A stretch of 64,000 nt of DNA from Asterochloris sp. CNOR1 (lineage: Eukaryota > Chlorophyta > Trebouxiophyceae > Trebouxiales > Trebouxiaceae), in the NCBI GenBank assembly GCA_963969365.1, contig OZ017762.1:1550001-1614000 (forward strand). The letters run 5' to 3'. Positions 12,167-23,600 of this stretch are shown piece after piece; the first letter of the stretch is position 1, and every line of letters starts with the position of its first letter. Under the pieces are notes generated by a model. The model did not search any database and was not told where the DNA came from. It was given only the letters and a program-made list of their open reading frames with translations. Both the position numbers and the translations under genes were made by a program.

Positions 12167-15100
12167 ATGCAGGCTCGTGTACCTGGTCAGGAAGCTGATC
12201 TGGAGGAATTCCTACTCGATGAGGGGGAGGGCAGGCTCAACCCACAGCCTGCAGAGCAAGTCGGTGAAAGTGGTCTGATCTTGGCAGGGAGCAAGAGGCA
12301 ACAGCAGGAGCTTCTGGTGAGCTGTTCAGCAGCTAAGGAGATGCTGCGTCTGCATGTTCTTGTCTTGCGTGCTGTACTAGTGTGCACCTGATCTCAGCGC
12401 ACACAATGTCCCCACAGCATCCTCTGTCAGGGCTGCTGCATCTAAACATGGCCTGCTGGTATGGCCAGCACATGCACTGCATCAATTTCATCTGCAGGCA
12501 GCTGCTGGCACCAGCGCAACAGCTGCCGAGCGGAATCAACAAGGGCAGCTGATCACGCGCCGCTTCTGGGGCGGCAGCCAGTACGTGGAGACCTATGTCT
12601 TTGCGGTGAGCTCCACCAGGCTGTTTTCACAAGGCCATTTCAAGAGTCAGGTCCTCAGCGACCCTGCGTCGTGCGGCATGTGCCTTCAAGCTTTGCTTAC
12701 ACGGGAGGAGCATGTTCTACATCTAGAAGCAGTGTGTGTGGTGATGTGGCTTAGCTTCATAAGGCACAGGTGCTGCCCAACCGCTAGGGGCTCCCTGAAA
12801 AGATCAGCGGTGGGCCCCACCAGCGGGCTTCCAGGAGGAGGTCCTGACCAGCCTGTTCTCACAGCAGTTGTCACTTGTTCAGGCAGGATTTTCATGATTA
12901 TATGCCACAGAAGATGTTCCATAATCTCCAAGAAACACTGCTGTTTGTCCATCTTGGTCTAGAATGCTGTTGGTATATTGGGCCAGAGCTGCTTCTGCAT
13001 GGGCATTAGCTGAGCTTTTGTGAGCGCACATGTGACAACATCGCGCTGACTTTGTATGTATGCAACAAAGTCAGGTCAGGCTCTGCGCAGCACAGCTGTG
13101 CTATGGAATCAGTCTGTCTGTGCTTCACTGTGAGTGGGCCTTGCCTGAGAGGCCCCTAGGAGCACGTATGACTCCCCATGTCTCAAGGTAGCAGCGCGGG
13201 TCTGTGTCTGTGCATTTCAACGCTTGCAGTCTTCCATCGAGGAAAATATGCAAGTACGCTGCTGCAGGCTGCTTGGACAGAACCCCAGCCCATGTGCTGA
13301 CCCACAAGATCCTTGCGTCTGCATGCTGCTGCAGGGTGTGGCCGGCAAGGCTTCTACCTGTCGGCACCAGTAACCTAGCCTGTCTTCAGAAGCTTGGGCC
13401 AGCAGGGTACGGGAGATGAGTTGACATGGCCTCCTGTGAGCCTGCTGCTGCAGGCTGCTGCAGGCTGCCAGAGATGCCCTGGTCCTGCATGTCATGTTTT
13501 ATGGGCCCTGATGTGCTCCTGCAGGCTGCATGGGACAGCAGTTGCACCTGTGAGCACAAGCAGCCCCACAGATACGCTGCCAGCAGATGTTCACGGACAT
13601 AGTCACAGATCCTGACCATGTGCCTGCTGCTATAGGCTGCCTGGGAGGCACTGGTCCTGCTGGGGTATGTGTCGGCCCGGCTCTGCTGCACCTTCCACCT
13701 GCCACATGACTGCGACCCCCATGACAATCCTTATGAGGCAAGCACCCGGGACTCCCATTGTTGGTGAAGCACCAGGGCAGCACTGTGGCTCAGGTGCCCA
13801 CTGCTGCACACCCAGGGCAGCACTGTGACTCAGGTGCCCACTGCTGTATATCTGTGGTGTCACGCCTTGTGCCTGGCTGTCACCTCTGCTGAGATGGGGT
13901 ACAGCACGGCTGCAGCCCCTTGAACAAGCTTTGCGTGGCGAGCACCAAGCAGCATCACTGCTGGTGCAGGCCCCCACTTGTGGCCTCAGTACCCTGCATG
14001 GTGCTTTGCTATCTGCTCTGTTTTGAGGAGGGTGCAGAAGTGGGCAGCAGTCTCATCATCACCCTGACACAGCAAGTTATTCAGGATCATCAGTGCTGGT
14101 GAAGCAAAGCGCTGGTGCAGAAGGGCTAAGGCCTGCAGCTTCACGGCAACCACTGTGGTGCAACTGGTCATCGCTGTGGCCTGTATCTGATGTTGCTGCA
14201 GGAACTCACATCTAAGTGCATCCCCCCTTGCCCATGCTTTAAGGACTCACAGTCCTTGGCTTGTTTGTCATCTGTGTAGCCCCGCCTGGTCTGCCTGTGC
14301 TCAATGGACATCATCAGCCTGCTGCACTGTGGGATTATTGCATGGAGCTGAGCCACATCGTGTCCCTTACTGCAGGGACGGCTGACTTGCTCTGCTGCAG
14401 GTGCTCAAGGTCGTTGTCAGCATGCTGCAGAAATGGGGGTTCTGTGTGATCTATATTACTGCTCTAGCTGTGCGGGAATGTGCTGTGCCATTTGGTCTGA
14501 GTGTGCTGCAGGTGTTCATGGACATTGCAAACCTGCTGCACTTTGGGTTCCTGCTGACCTGGTTTGTGCGCGGGCTGGAGCACCAGCGCTTTGAGTGGAT
14601 CTTCTCCTGGTGAGGGTGCAGTGTTCAGGGCTTGCTTCATGTGAGGGACACAGAGCCAGATGTCATCAATGATGGTACAGAGCACCAGCGCTGTTGCTGG
14701 ACCCCATCCTGTTGCTACTAAGCTGGTTGCGGCCTTCCAGAGGGGTTTGCTGCCTGGATTCGCATTGGGCCCTGCTGCCCATCTTTGATCACATTTCAAG
14801 TTCTGCTGCCCAAGATGAGACACGCTGAATAGCAGTGCTGGCAATGCATAGTCTGCACCTACCCTGCCGAGGCTCAGCTGCTTCTTTCTCTGGCCTGCCA
14901 CTTGGTTCGTGTGTATGTACCAGTGACACTTGCAGTTTTTGGATGTTCGATTTGCAAGATGTTCGAATTCTGTGATTTGCAAGATGCCGGGTTCGCCGTC
15001 TGCCTAGATGCGGTTTTCTTTGCGCAAGCCCAGTGCATGAAAATGGGGGAGGTGACTTCCGGTAAGTGTCACATATGGGCCAGTTGGGTGTTTTCTTGAC

Positions 15101-17585
15101 ACACATGCCAGCCCTGTGTATAGGTACCGTCAATCGTCTGCTGATGTCATCTTCTGCCCTGTTGCAGGAAGCGCTGGTACCTCTTTGCTTTCTTCCTGGG
15201 CACACCACCGGTCTACTCACTTGCGAGCAATATCCCTGGCCTGCAGCACAGCCTAGCAGACATTCCTGAGTGGGGCCCAGCTATGTGGGCTCTTGTCATG
15301 ACAGGTATGCATTGCTGGTTGCCAGCCTGCAAGTACTGTTTGTAGTTGTGTTGTTTTGTCTTGGCGCGCTTTCCACAGTGACAAGACTGGCAACAGAATG
15401 CCAGATCAATCAGCAACAGAAATTCAGTCTCTTGCCATAGGGTTGTCAGACGTACAAAGGTAGAGGCCAGCATGCAGAAGCTGGAGGAATCTACAGAGCC
15501 GTCAGCAGTCTTGCTCATGTGCTGTACTTCAGGTCGCTGCAGCTGCCATCAGACTGCCTTCCTCACGTCAGCGGTGCTGTGAAAGCATATTCTCTCAGGA
15601 ACCAAACTTAGGCTGCCAAACATCTTGCTTGCACCTGATAGGCACAGCCTGCACAGCTGACAAGCTGTGCTGTAGCCTGTCCTCAGCAGCTGGAGCTTGT
15701 GGCAGTACAATGTAAGCCAGTACACCTTGTGAGCATCTGTGGTGCAGCCTTTTCCCATGACCTTTGACACGTGTGGCAGTGCACTGGCAGCATGCACTCC
15801 TGATCTGCTGATGATCCCCGCTGTGCCTGCCCCTAGCACTCTTGACATGGCAGCATGCACACCTATGTGAACATGACCCCACCTGTGCCTGCAGTGCAGG
15901 GGCCGCCATTGCCTTGGCAGTGGTTGGATGGCACACCTGGGCAGCGTGGGTGACCAAGACACCGCTGGAGCTCGCAGCTTATGTGGTCAGTCGCATGTCC
16001 ATTCAGCTGTAAGTGACGTCCCTTGCCCCTGCAAGTGGAAAGCGGGTCAGTCTGCAGAATGCGCCGAGCCTGGGCCGCTATGGCTTGCCTGCAGCAGGTT
16101 GTGCTGATGGGCCTGCTGCATGGCAGTTTATCAGGGCACTCAGGTCACATGGCCACTGGAGCTCGCAGATTATATGGTCAGCTGCATGTTTGTTCAGCTG
16201 TGAGCACCCGCACTGCTGAACATCAGCCTATGCTGGCGGCAGCCCTTGCTGCCCTTGCTGCCTGCACCAGGCAGCAAGCACCTCAGGCACTGCCTTACTC
16301 CTGAGGTTTGAAAGGGGCACCTGCAGCGCGTTTCCTCTCCCTGCCTGCAGCATGCGCTGTGCTCAAGCCCCTTGCTTGCGCGACCTGGGTCTATTTGCCT
16401 GTAAGAGGAGCTGGCGGTCAACCTGGTCTGCTGCAGATGTACTCGACTGTGACAGAGGATGTCTTGCCTGCAAGAGGGAGCAGCAGCTGCTCAGTCTGCA
16501 GGCGCCACTGCGCCTGAACCTGCCGTGCAGAATCTGCTGCACACAACGTTGCTGTATGGCATTGTGGGTGACATTGCCTGGCCAAGCTGGCACCCTCTGC
16601 CAAGAGACCTACCATGAACAATGGCCATCAGCTGGCGCCCCTTGCTTGTTGGCACATAGGCAGGAGCCAATGCAGAGCTCCAGCGTCCGCGTCTGCCTGC
16701 GGCACAGGCTGTGCATTGGCAATTTGTGCTTGAATGTGATCTGAGTCCATCAGATGTGAGGCTGGTTGCTCAGAGCCAACAGCCAGCTGCCAACCTGAAG
16801 CAACAGCATTCCCATACATGACTCCAGGTAGCCAGACTGATCTGACTTCTTACATGCACCTCCTCACAGCGCTCTGCTCAACCTTCTAAATGCTGCGCAT
16901 ATGCAGATTCTACTTCGTGGGCTACTGGGTGATCCAGCGTAGCTCCCACACCTTCAACCAGAAGCTGCACGTCCATCACTTCTACCTGGGCTGGAGCATA
17001 GCTGTCTGGGCAGAGTTTAACCATGTGAGGTCGCTTTGTAGCATGACCCCTTGTGTTGCAGCGCGCCCGCACACCTCCAGCTGCCATTGCTGTTGGCACC
17101 TGCATGGGTAGTCACCAGCATGTCTATCCGGGTGTCAGATGGAGTTTTCAGATCACCTGAGCACCCAGCTGCTGCAGCTCTGCCATGTTGTACATGCCAT
17201 CATTGTTGGCTTGTGTTGCTGCCAGGTGGTCTCTGCCCTTACACTGGCCATCTCGATGGGTATCTTTTGTCATGGTGAGACTTCGTCTGTGCACGTCTTC
17301 TTGTTGTTAGTGTGTGTTCTACTCTCACAGTAGTACAATTTTGTGCTTGGTTGAGCAACCCCTATTGTGCACTTCCTGCCTGCAGGTGTGGGTGTCTATT
17401 CATTTGCCAGCCTGTTCGAAGACCCATACTGCTTTGTCACACCTGTGGCCAAGAGTGTGACTTGTGCCTTCTGGAGTAACCATGGCCCTTTTCAGGTTCA
17501 CGCATGCCCCTGGACTGGACACACTGCCCCACAGCACGCATGCATGGCAACAGAACAGATGAACACCCTATTGGGGCTGGACTGA
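12167..17585 (+). CDS. Polytopic membrane protein of unknown function (HHFYLGW motif)
   Basis: I do not recognise the family. Nine exons join in phase to 356 residues: 12167..12316, 12498..12605, 13636..13737, 14512..14609, 15168..15304, 15900..16008, 16907..17024, 17226..17274, 17386..17585. The first about 75 residues are hydrophilic and acidic. About six hydrophobic segments follow: around AAWEALVLLGYVSARLCC, NLLHFGFLLTWFV, WYLFAFFLGTPPVYSL, MWALVMTGAAIALAVVGW, HHFYLGWSIAVWAEF and VVSALTLAISMGIFCHGVG. The histidine-rich LHVHHFYLGW entering the fifth segment and the closing GVGVYSFASLFEDPY are the best landmarks for a search. The C-terminal about 45 residues are soluble. The third intron opens with a GC donor (gcaagc at 13738). 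Decayed copies of exon starts lie at about 14297..14333 and of an exon end at about 16157..16205. The gene ends 27 bp from the convergent RPA1. Confidence 0.75.
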
Positions 17586-17612
17586 ACATTCACAGGTTGT
17601 GTTTATGGACAA

Positions 17613-20600
17613 TCATGAAGCAGGGGTTCGGATGTTTTCAATGAGGTGCCTGCACTCCTTTGCGTAGTCGCTGTCTTGGAGGGTTTGCACACTGTTGTTC
17701 CTGTAGGATTTGCCATTATACTCCCTGCAGCACAGTGCAGACAGGCGATGGGGAACACATTGCCCTTGGTAAGCTGCAAGGGTTTTGTGCTGCACCGGGC
17801 AGACCAGGCAAAGAGGCAGAGCTCCTGCATAAGGACAGTGCCATGAATGGTCCCAGCAGGCGTCCCCCAGAATCCATTGCTGGAAAGCGCTGTGCCCATG
17901 CACGACCGTGCACAGGCACAGCAGACTGCCAATGCAACCTGATGCTGTGGGGTGACCAGGCCATTCTTTGCACGCAAGATCCATCTAGGCCCATGCATGG
18001 GCCTACAGCAGGCATGGAAGCCTGTCAACACACTGCACCCTATCTCATTGTCACAATGCTTGCCTGCACTACCTGTGCGCAGGCATGTCAGCCTGATTCG
18101 CACCTGAGGCTGCTGCCAATGGTAATGTACTTGTGCTGCCACTGGACTTTCTCCAGCACAGCCCTGAACTTCTGTTGGGCCTCCTCATTTTCAAGATCCT
18201 CTTGCAGAGGCACCAGCTCGTCAGCTGTCATCTGGAACAGCTTCTCTGCCTGCAGCCAGCGGGGCCCTCATCAGACTGTCTGGTGGGGCGCATTGGGGCT
18301 GTGCAGATGCCCGTGCAGTAGCAGCAGCATGAAAGGCATCTGAAACAACCAGGGAAAGATCACATAGCAGGGAGGGCCCCAACCTGCTCATTGTAGATGA
18401 TGACACGCTCCACCTCCCCAGTGAAGTCCATGAGCTTGGCTCTCACAATGTACCGTCGCACCCTGTGCTCATAGCTTTGCCCATTGCCTTCGCAGTACCA
18501 CCTGTCCTCCTGCTGCACCACCTGCAGGAACAGAGGACAAGATTTGTCCGGGGCATGGGTGGGGCTGGCCAGTCATAGCGCCAGCAAAGTCGCTTGCCAA
18601 CCAGCTGCTGTGCTTGCAGCAGTGGCTGCCCTGCTGCATGGCAAGGGAACCACACATTGCACCCCTGCAGGAGCTGTAGGTGTCCTGCCCCTGTCCTTCA
18701 AGCTGTGTAAGCTCAACACTTACCGCAGGATCATTTCCCCCTCATCATGGTTTTAACTGCCAAGCGCTGAATCTTGGTGCACCTGACAGTACATCAGCAA
18801 TGCACAGCATGCGAGTGCGAACAGCCGCTACACAGAGCGCGCTCACTACCTTCTGGCTGTTGCACGCCAAGTCATGGTGCATCAGCCTTGTCTCGATGCA
18901 TGCACGACGAGCACTCATCCCTGCCCCGAAGTTGCATGAGGGTGCTCACCTTCCTCTGGCTTTGAAGCGCAATGTATTCTCTTGTCCTCAGACTTGCACA
19001 TCAGATGCTTTCTCAATAAAAGCACTTCTGATTATCAGGTTCCTTACTTACTGTGCTTCCTGTCATCCAGATATGCAAATGCGCAAGTAGAGCTTGAAGG
19101 CAATTGCCTTGCAATCGCTGTGGGAAGCTGCAGCATAATGCACATTTGTGCATGAACTCACTCAACTTGGACTGCCAGCCCGTCAACTTGGACTGCCAGC
19201 ACCTGCGGGTGCTTACCTTCTTCTGGCTGTCAGGCGCTGAGTCGTAGTGCATCTTTCCGTCCTCAATCATGGTGATGTAGGCTGACAGGTTGATCCACTT
19301 CCTGTCGCCATTGGCTGGCAGGTCCTCCACCGGCTCCAGGTCCTTGACAAAGGCCTGCTCTCGGGGTGTCGTCCCTGAAGCATGCCTGCAGCAAGGCCAC
19401 ACACATAGTCCTTCTCCCTGTGCTGTGCCCCTTAGGCTTCTGCTCTGAGGTTGGCAGCAGCAACTGCTGTCAGGTGTTTCAACAAGACGGCATAAGGCAG
19501 CATCCTGGGACCAACTGCAAGTCCTTGACAACTGCCTGCTGCCAGGCTTCATCTTTGAAGCAGGCCTGCAAGACATGAGAATGAATGCTTCACCCTTGCA
19601 GCATGCCTGCAGGGCATGAGAATGATTGACTCACCCTTCAAGCATGCCTGCAGGACATTCATTCTCAATGAAGCAATGAGTTGGTGGTGCTGTCAGGTCA
19701 GGGCGCCTGCAGCGCACAAAAGAGCCGCCACTGTCTGCAGCATGCCCAAGCATGAGTTGGTGGTGCTGTCAGGTCACGCCTCCGTGGCCCACCTGCAGCG
19801 CACAAAGGCCCACAGCTGCTGCCTGCAGCATGGGCCTAGGGGGTTGTTGGCCAGGCAATCTGACCCAGAGGTCCCCCTGCAGTGTGACACTGCAGACATC
19901 ATTCCAGCTGACTGCGATCAACAGCTCCAGGCAGGCAAGGTCAGTGGAGCACCCGCCTGGAGCTGCTGACTGCAGTCAGCTGTAACGAGCGTCTGCAGTG
20001 TTGTGCTGCAAGGGGGCCTCTGGGTCAGATCATTGACCTGCCTGGTGCTGTTGCTTGCAGTTGACTGGAACAGGAGTCCGTGAGACAGGTCTGCTCCAGG
20101 GGCTCTGTTCCACAACCCCACCTGTAAGAAGTTCAATCAAGAATATCTCTCCTGTTGGCTGCTGGACTGTCTCTGGATTGTAACCTCTGCACAGACATCA
20201 GCAGCCGATGCTGCATGCGAGGCCTGGAACAAGTTCCAGATCCGTACACAGGCCTGCGCCCAGAACTTCTGCCTGACAGCCTGCCTGCAGGATGATGACA
20301 ACCCCTGATGGAATTGGTGCTGCTGTCTGGTGCGTTGCTGGGGCTAAGAGCTCCAGTTACACAGTACAAGCCTGTCAGCAGTTGCCTGCGGCATTTAAGG
20401 GTCAATGGCTGCTTCTTCTCTCAGCATGTGGAATGCCCTGTCGCATGCCAGTAGCAAGCTGACTGAGGTCTGTGTGTCCATTGCTCAGATGCGAGGGTGG
20501 AGAGAATCCTCAGCCAAACATCTTGCAGGTTAGGTTTCCCATGGCAGGCACTCACGAGTTGGTGAGGCCCTCAGCAATGGGCTGCGTGGGCTGGGCGTGC

Positions 20601-23600
20601 CCCTCAGCGGCCCACCAGTCCCGCAACTGCTGCGCCTCAGGCAGCTCCGGCTCAACTTCCACAATGCCATCGCCCCGCTGAGACACGCTGAACCCTGCAG
20701 GCAGAGACTGGGCGCATGGGGCCTTTGTCCTGCACAGGTGGCGATTGACAACTGCAGCTGCATTGTTACCGACGTGAGAAGGGGAGCACTCCTCAAAATG
20801 CTGAGTGCGGACCACCTGTACACAGAGACCCTGAAGAGTAGGGCTGCATGGCTCTGCAGCAACTGAAAACAGCTACAGCCTGCCTGCCAAATGAGTCGTG
20901 TAGCAGACAGCCCCTGAGCCAGACTGCTGCTTCACTGCAGCAGAACTAGGCACTGTGCCAGAGTACTGCTGCCCTCATGTCACCGCCATTGCACACCATG
21001 ACCTGTTCAGGAGGAAACACAACAAGCATATATTCTTCTCTGTAATGCAGTGATGGGTCGCATGGCAGCAGACGCGCCTTGCCTTCTTGCTTCTGCCATC
21101 TAACATACCCAGTCTAACATGACGGCCCTTGTTCTGCTGGCAGCCATGCAGGCGACGCAGCACAGCGCTTGTGCCTTTCATGATGAGTGAGCGCTGCGAA
21201 AACCTCTGCACCATTGCTGAGACCTCCATGCAGCATGGTCAGGGCACAAGTCCATGCCTGTTCTGCACAGACTGGGCATGAGTCTTTCTCTAGTGCCCAC
21301 CTCACCTCCATTGTACTCCCTGACTTGCCCGGCTGTGAACAGCACGACAGGGCGGCTGGCAGCGTCAATGCCTGCAGTGCTCAACTCCGCCCGCTCAGCC
21401 CACACGGTGACGGTGACTGTCTTGAGGCTGCAGTGCAGGGCAGGCAGCAATTACGAGGGCCTGCTGCTGAGACAGAGGGTCTCTTCTCTTGCTCACATCC
21501 GCAACTGTGGCCGCCTTCCATTTGCAGTGCAGGGGCTGCAAGGCAGGCAGCAGCTGAAGCCCGGCTCTCTCACCACACTCAGTCTAGTGGCCTGGACTTC
21601 TGCCTATCCACCTCAGTCATTGTGACCAAACACAGGCTGTTTCACATGGCAGGCAGCAGTCAACAAAGCTGACTGCTGCTCACTCAGCAACCGCGACAAT
21701 TGTCAGGGGGGGCATCTCAGACAAGGCACAGGCTGCTAAAACTTCTGCTGGGCTCACTTAAAGCCTGCATGCAAGGCAATGACAGGACGCTTTGATGCTG
21801 CTGGGCACTCAGACCTGCCGCATGATGAGGTTTGTCAGGCCGCAACAAGGCAAAGCAAAGGCCGCTCGTTGTTCAGACCCACCTGTTGTCAATCAAAGCA
21901 CCCTTGCGCCTTGCTACCTACATGAACTACACTAGACTTGCAAGCTGATAGCTAGCTCTCTGAAGGATGCTACCCTCTTGCTGCAAGTACATCCGATATG
22001 AGAGCAAGCGCCCACCTCTTGTCCACCAGAGTGAGCTTCATCACCTTCTGGCAGGCAACTGCAACTGCTCGCTATTCGCTGTCAAGAAGGATGAGATCCC
22101 CCTGCTGCGGGTGCATGTTTATGCAGCAGGAGAGCAGGAGCTCACCTCTTGTCCACTGCAGGTGCATCCCTGTGCTGAAAGAAAGCAAGAGCTTACCTGT
22201 TGTCCAATCACGGTGAGCTCACCTTTCATCCACTGCAGGTGCATCCCTGTGCTGAAAGAAAGCAGGTGCTCACACGTTGTCCACCAGGGATGAGCTCACC
22301 TCTTGTCCACCAAGGTGAGCTCACGCTTCATCACCTCCTGCCCATTGTCCTTCCTCTTGCGCGAGGCCAGCTCCCCCACTTCCGTGACCACCCCCAGGAT
22401 GTCCACGGGCACCTGCGGCAACGCAGCAACCACTGCAGACTGGCATCAGGTGAGTGGCTGAGCTTCTCGACAGTCAGATGAGGCACTTTTGACAAATGAT
22501 GTGCCGTGCTGCACACCAGCCCCGCACCAAATGCTGCAGACTACCGTCCAGTGCTGTTGCTGTGCACCTCGACAGTTCTGGTGAGGCACTGCTGACATCT
22601 GGACGCGCCCACCTGCGCCTGCAGCCAGCGCACCAACATATGCAGGCTGGCCTCCAGCAGGGTTCCTGGGCACTCAACAGCAGGCAGACGTGGTGGGGCA
22701 GAGGTGACATCAGATGGCAACTTCTGGCATCTGCAACACTACAGTGGGGCTGCTTCCAGGAGCCATCAGGTGTGTGCCATGCCTGATGATTCACATCAGG
22801 CCGTGTGATGGGGGAGCAGTGCACTGCTGCCTGTGCATAGCATTGACAGATGGAAAAGTGCCCGCTGTCATTGTGCTGAGGCCTCCACATGTCACGCAAC
22901 CCTAAACACTGCAGCACATGTAGTGAACCAGACAGGGCCAGCCAGTCTGGTGCAGCGGAGCAGGTACTACTGCTGGGGAGGCGGCATGAGGCGGCATCTG
23001 CAGCCCCTTCCACGTGTTCGATGTGGCTTGGGTTTTATGTGCATACGCTGCTTCTTGCCATCTATCAAGCCCCGCAGGCTGATCCTCCTGGAAGCTGCTC
23101 TGCCAGGCACAGTGCAGCAGGGGGCAGAACCTGGGGCATGGCAGCAGGCAGTGCATGCCTGCCGCAGCGCCTCTCACCTTCTTGCCTGCAAACTTGCCCA
23201 GCTGCCCAATGGGCACTAGCTGCAGCTTGGCCTGCATCTTGGCTCCATCCTGGTCCTCACACTCCTCTATGTCACCACTGCAGCCAGTACATCACTGCAG
23301 CCAGTAAACCACTGCAAGGTTCCAGATGCCCTGGAACGCCCAACTCTGCTTGACAGTCCAGCATGGTGCCTATGCACCTTGTTATGGCAGCAACGCCACA
23401 TCACAGCTGCTTGGTGCGTCTGCTAAAGGAGGTGCGTGTCAGCAGCTGGACCTCTGGTCTGAACGTACATGACCTGTTTGCCAGGCAAGCTTGGCTGCCA
23501 GACTGCCTGCTTGCGTTATGCCAATCTGCCTCGCAGGCTGCACCATGGTAAGCGGCCCTCAGCATGCATTCCTGCATGGATGGCAGGTTTCCTGAGCAGC

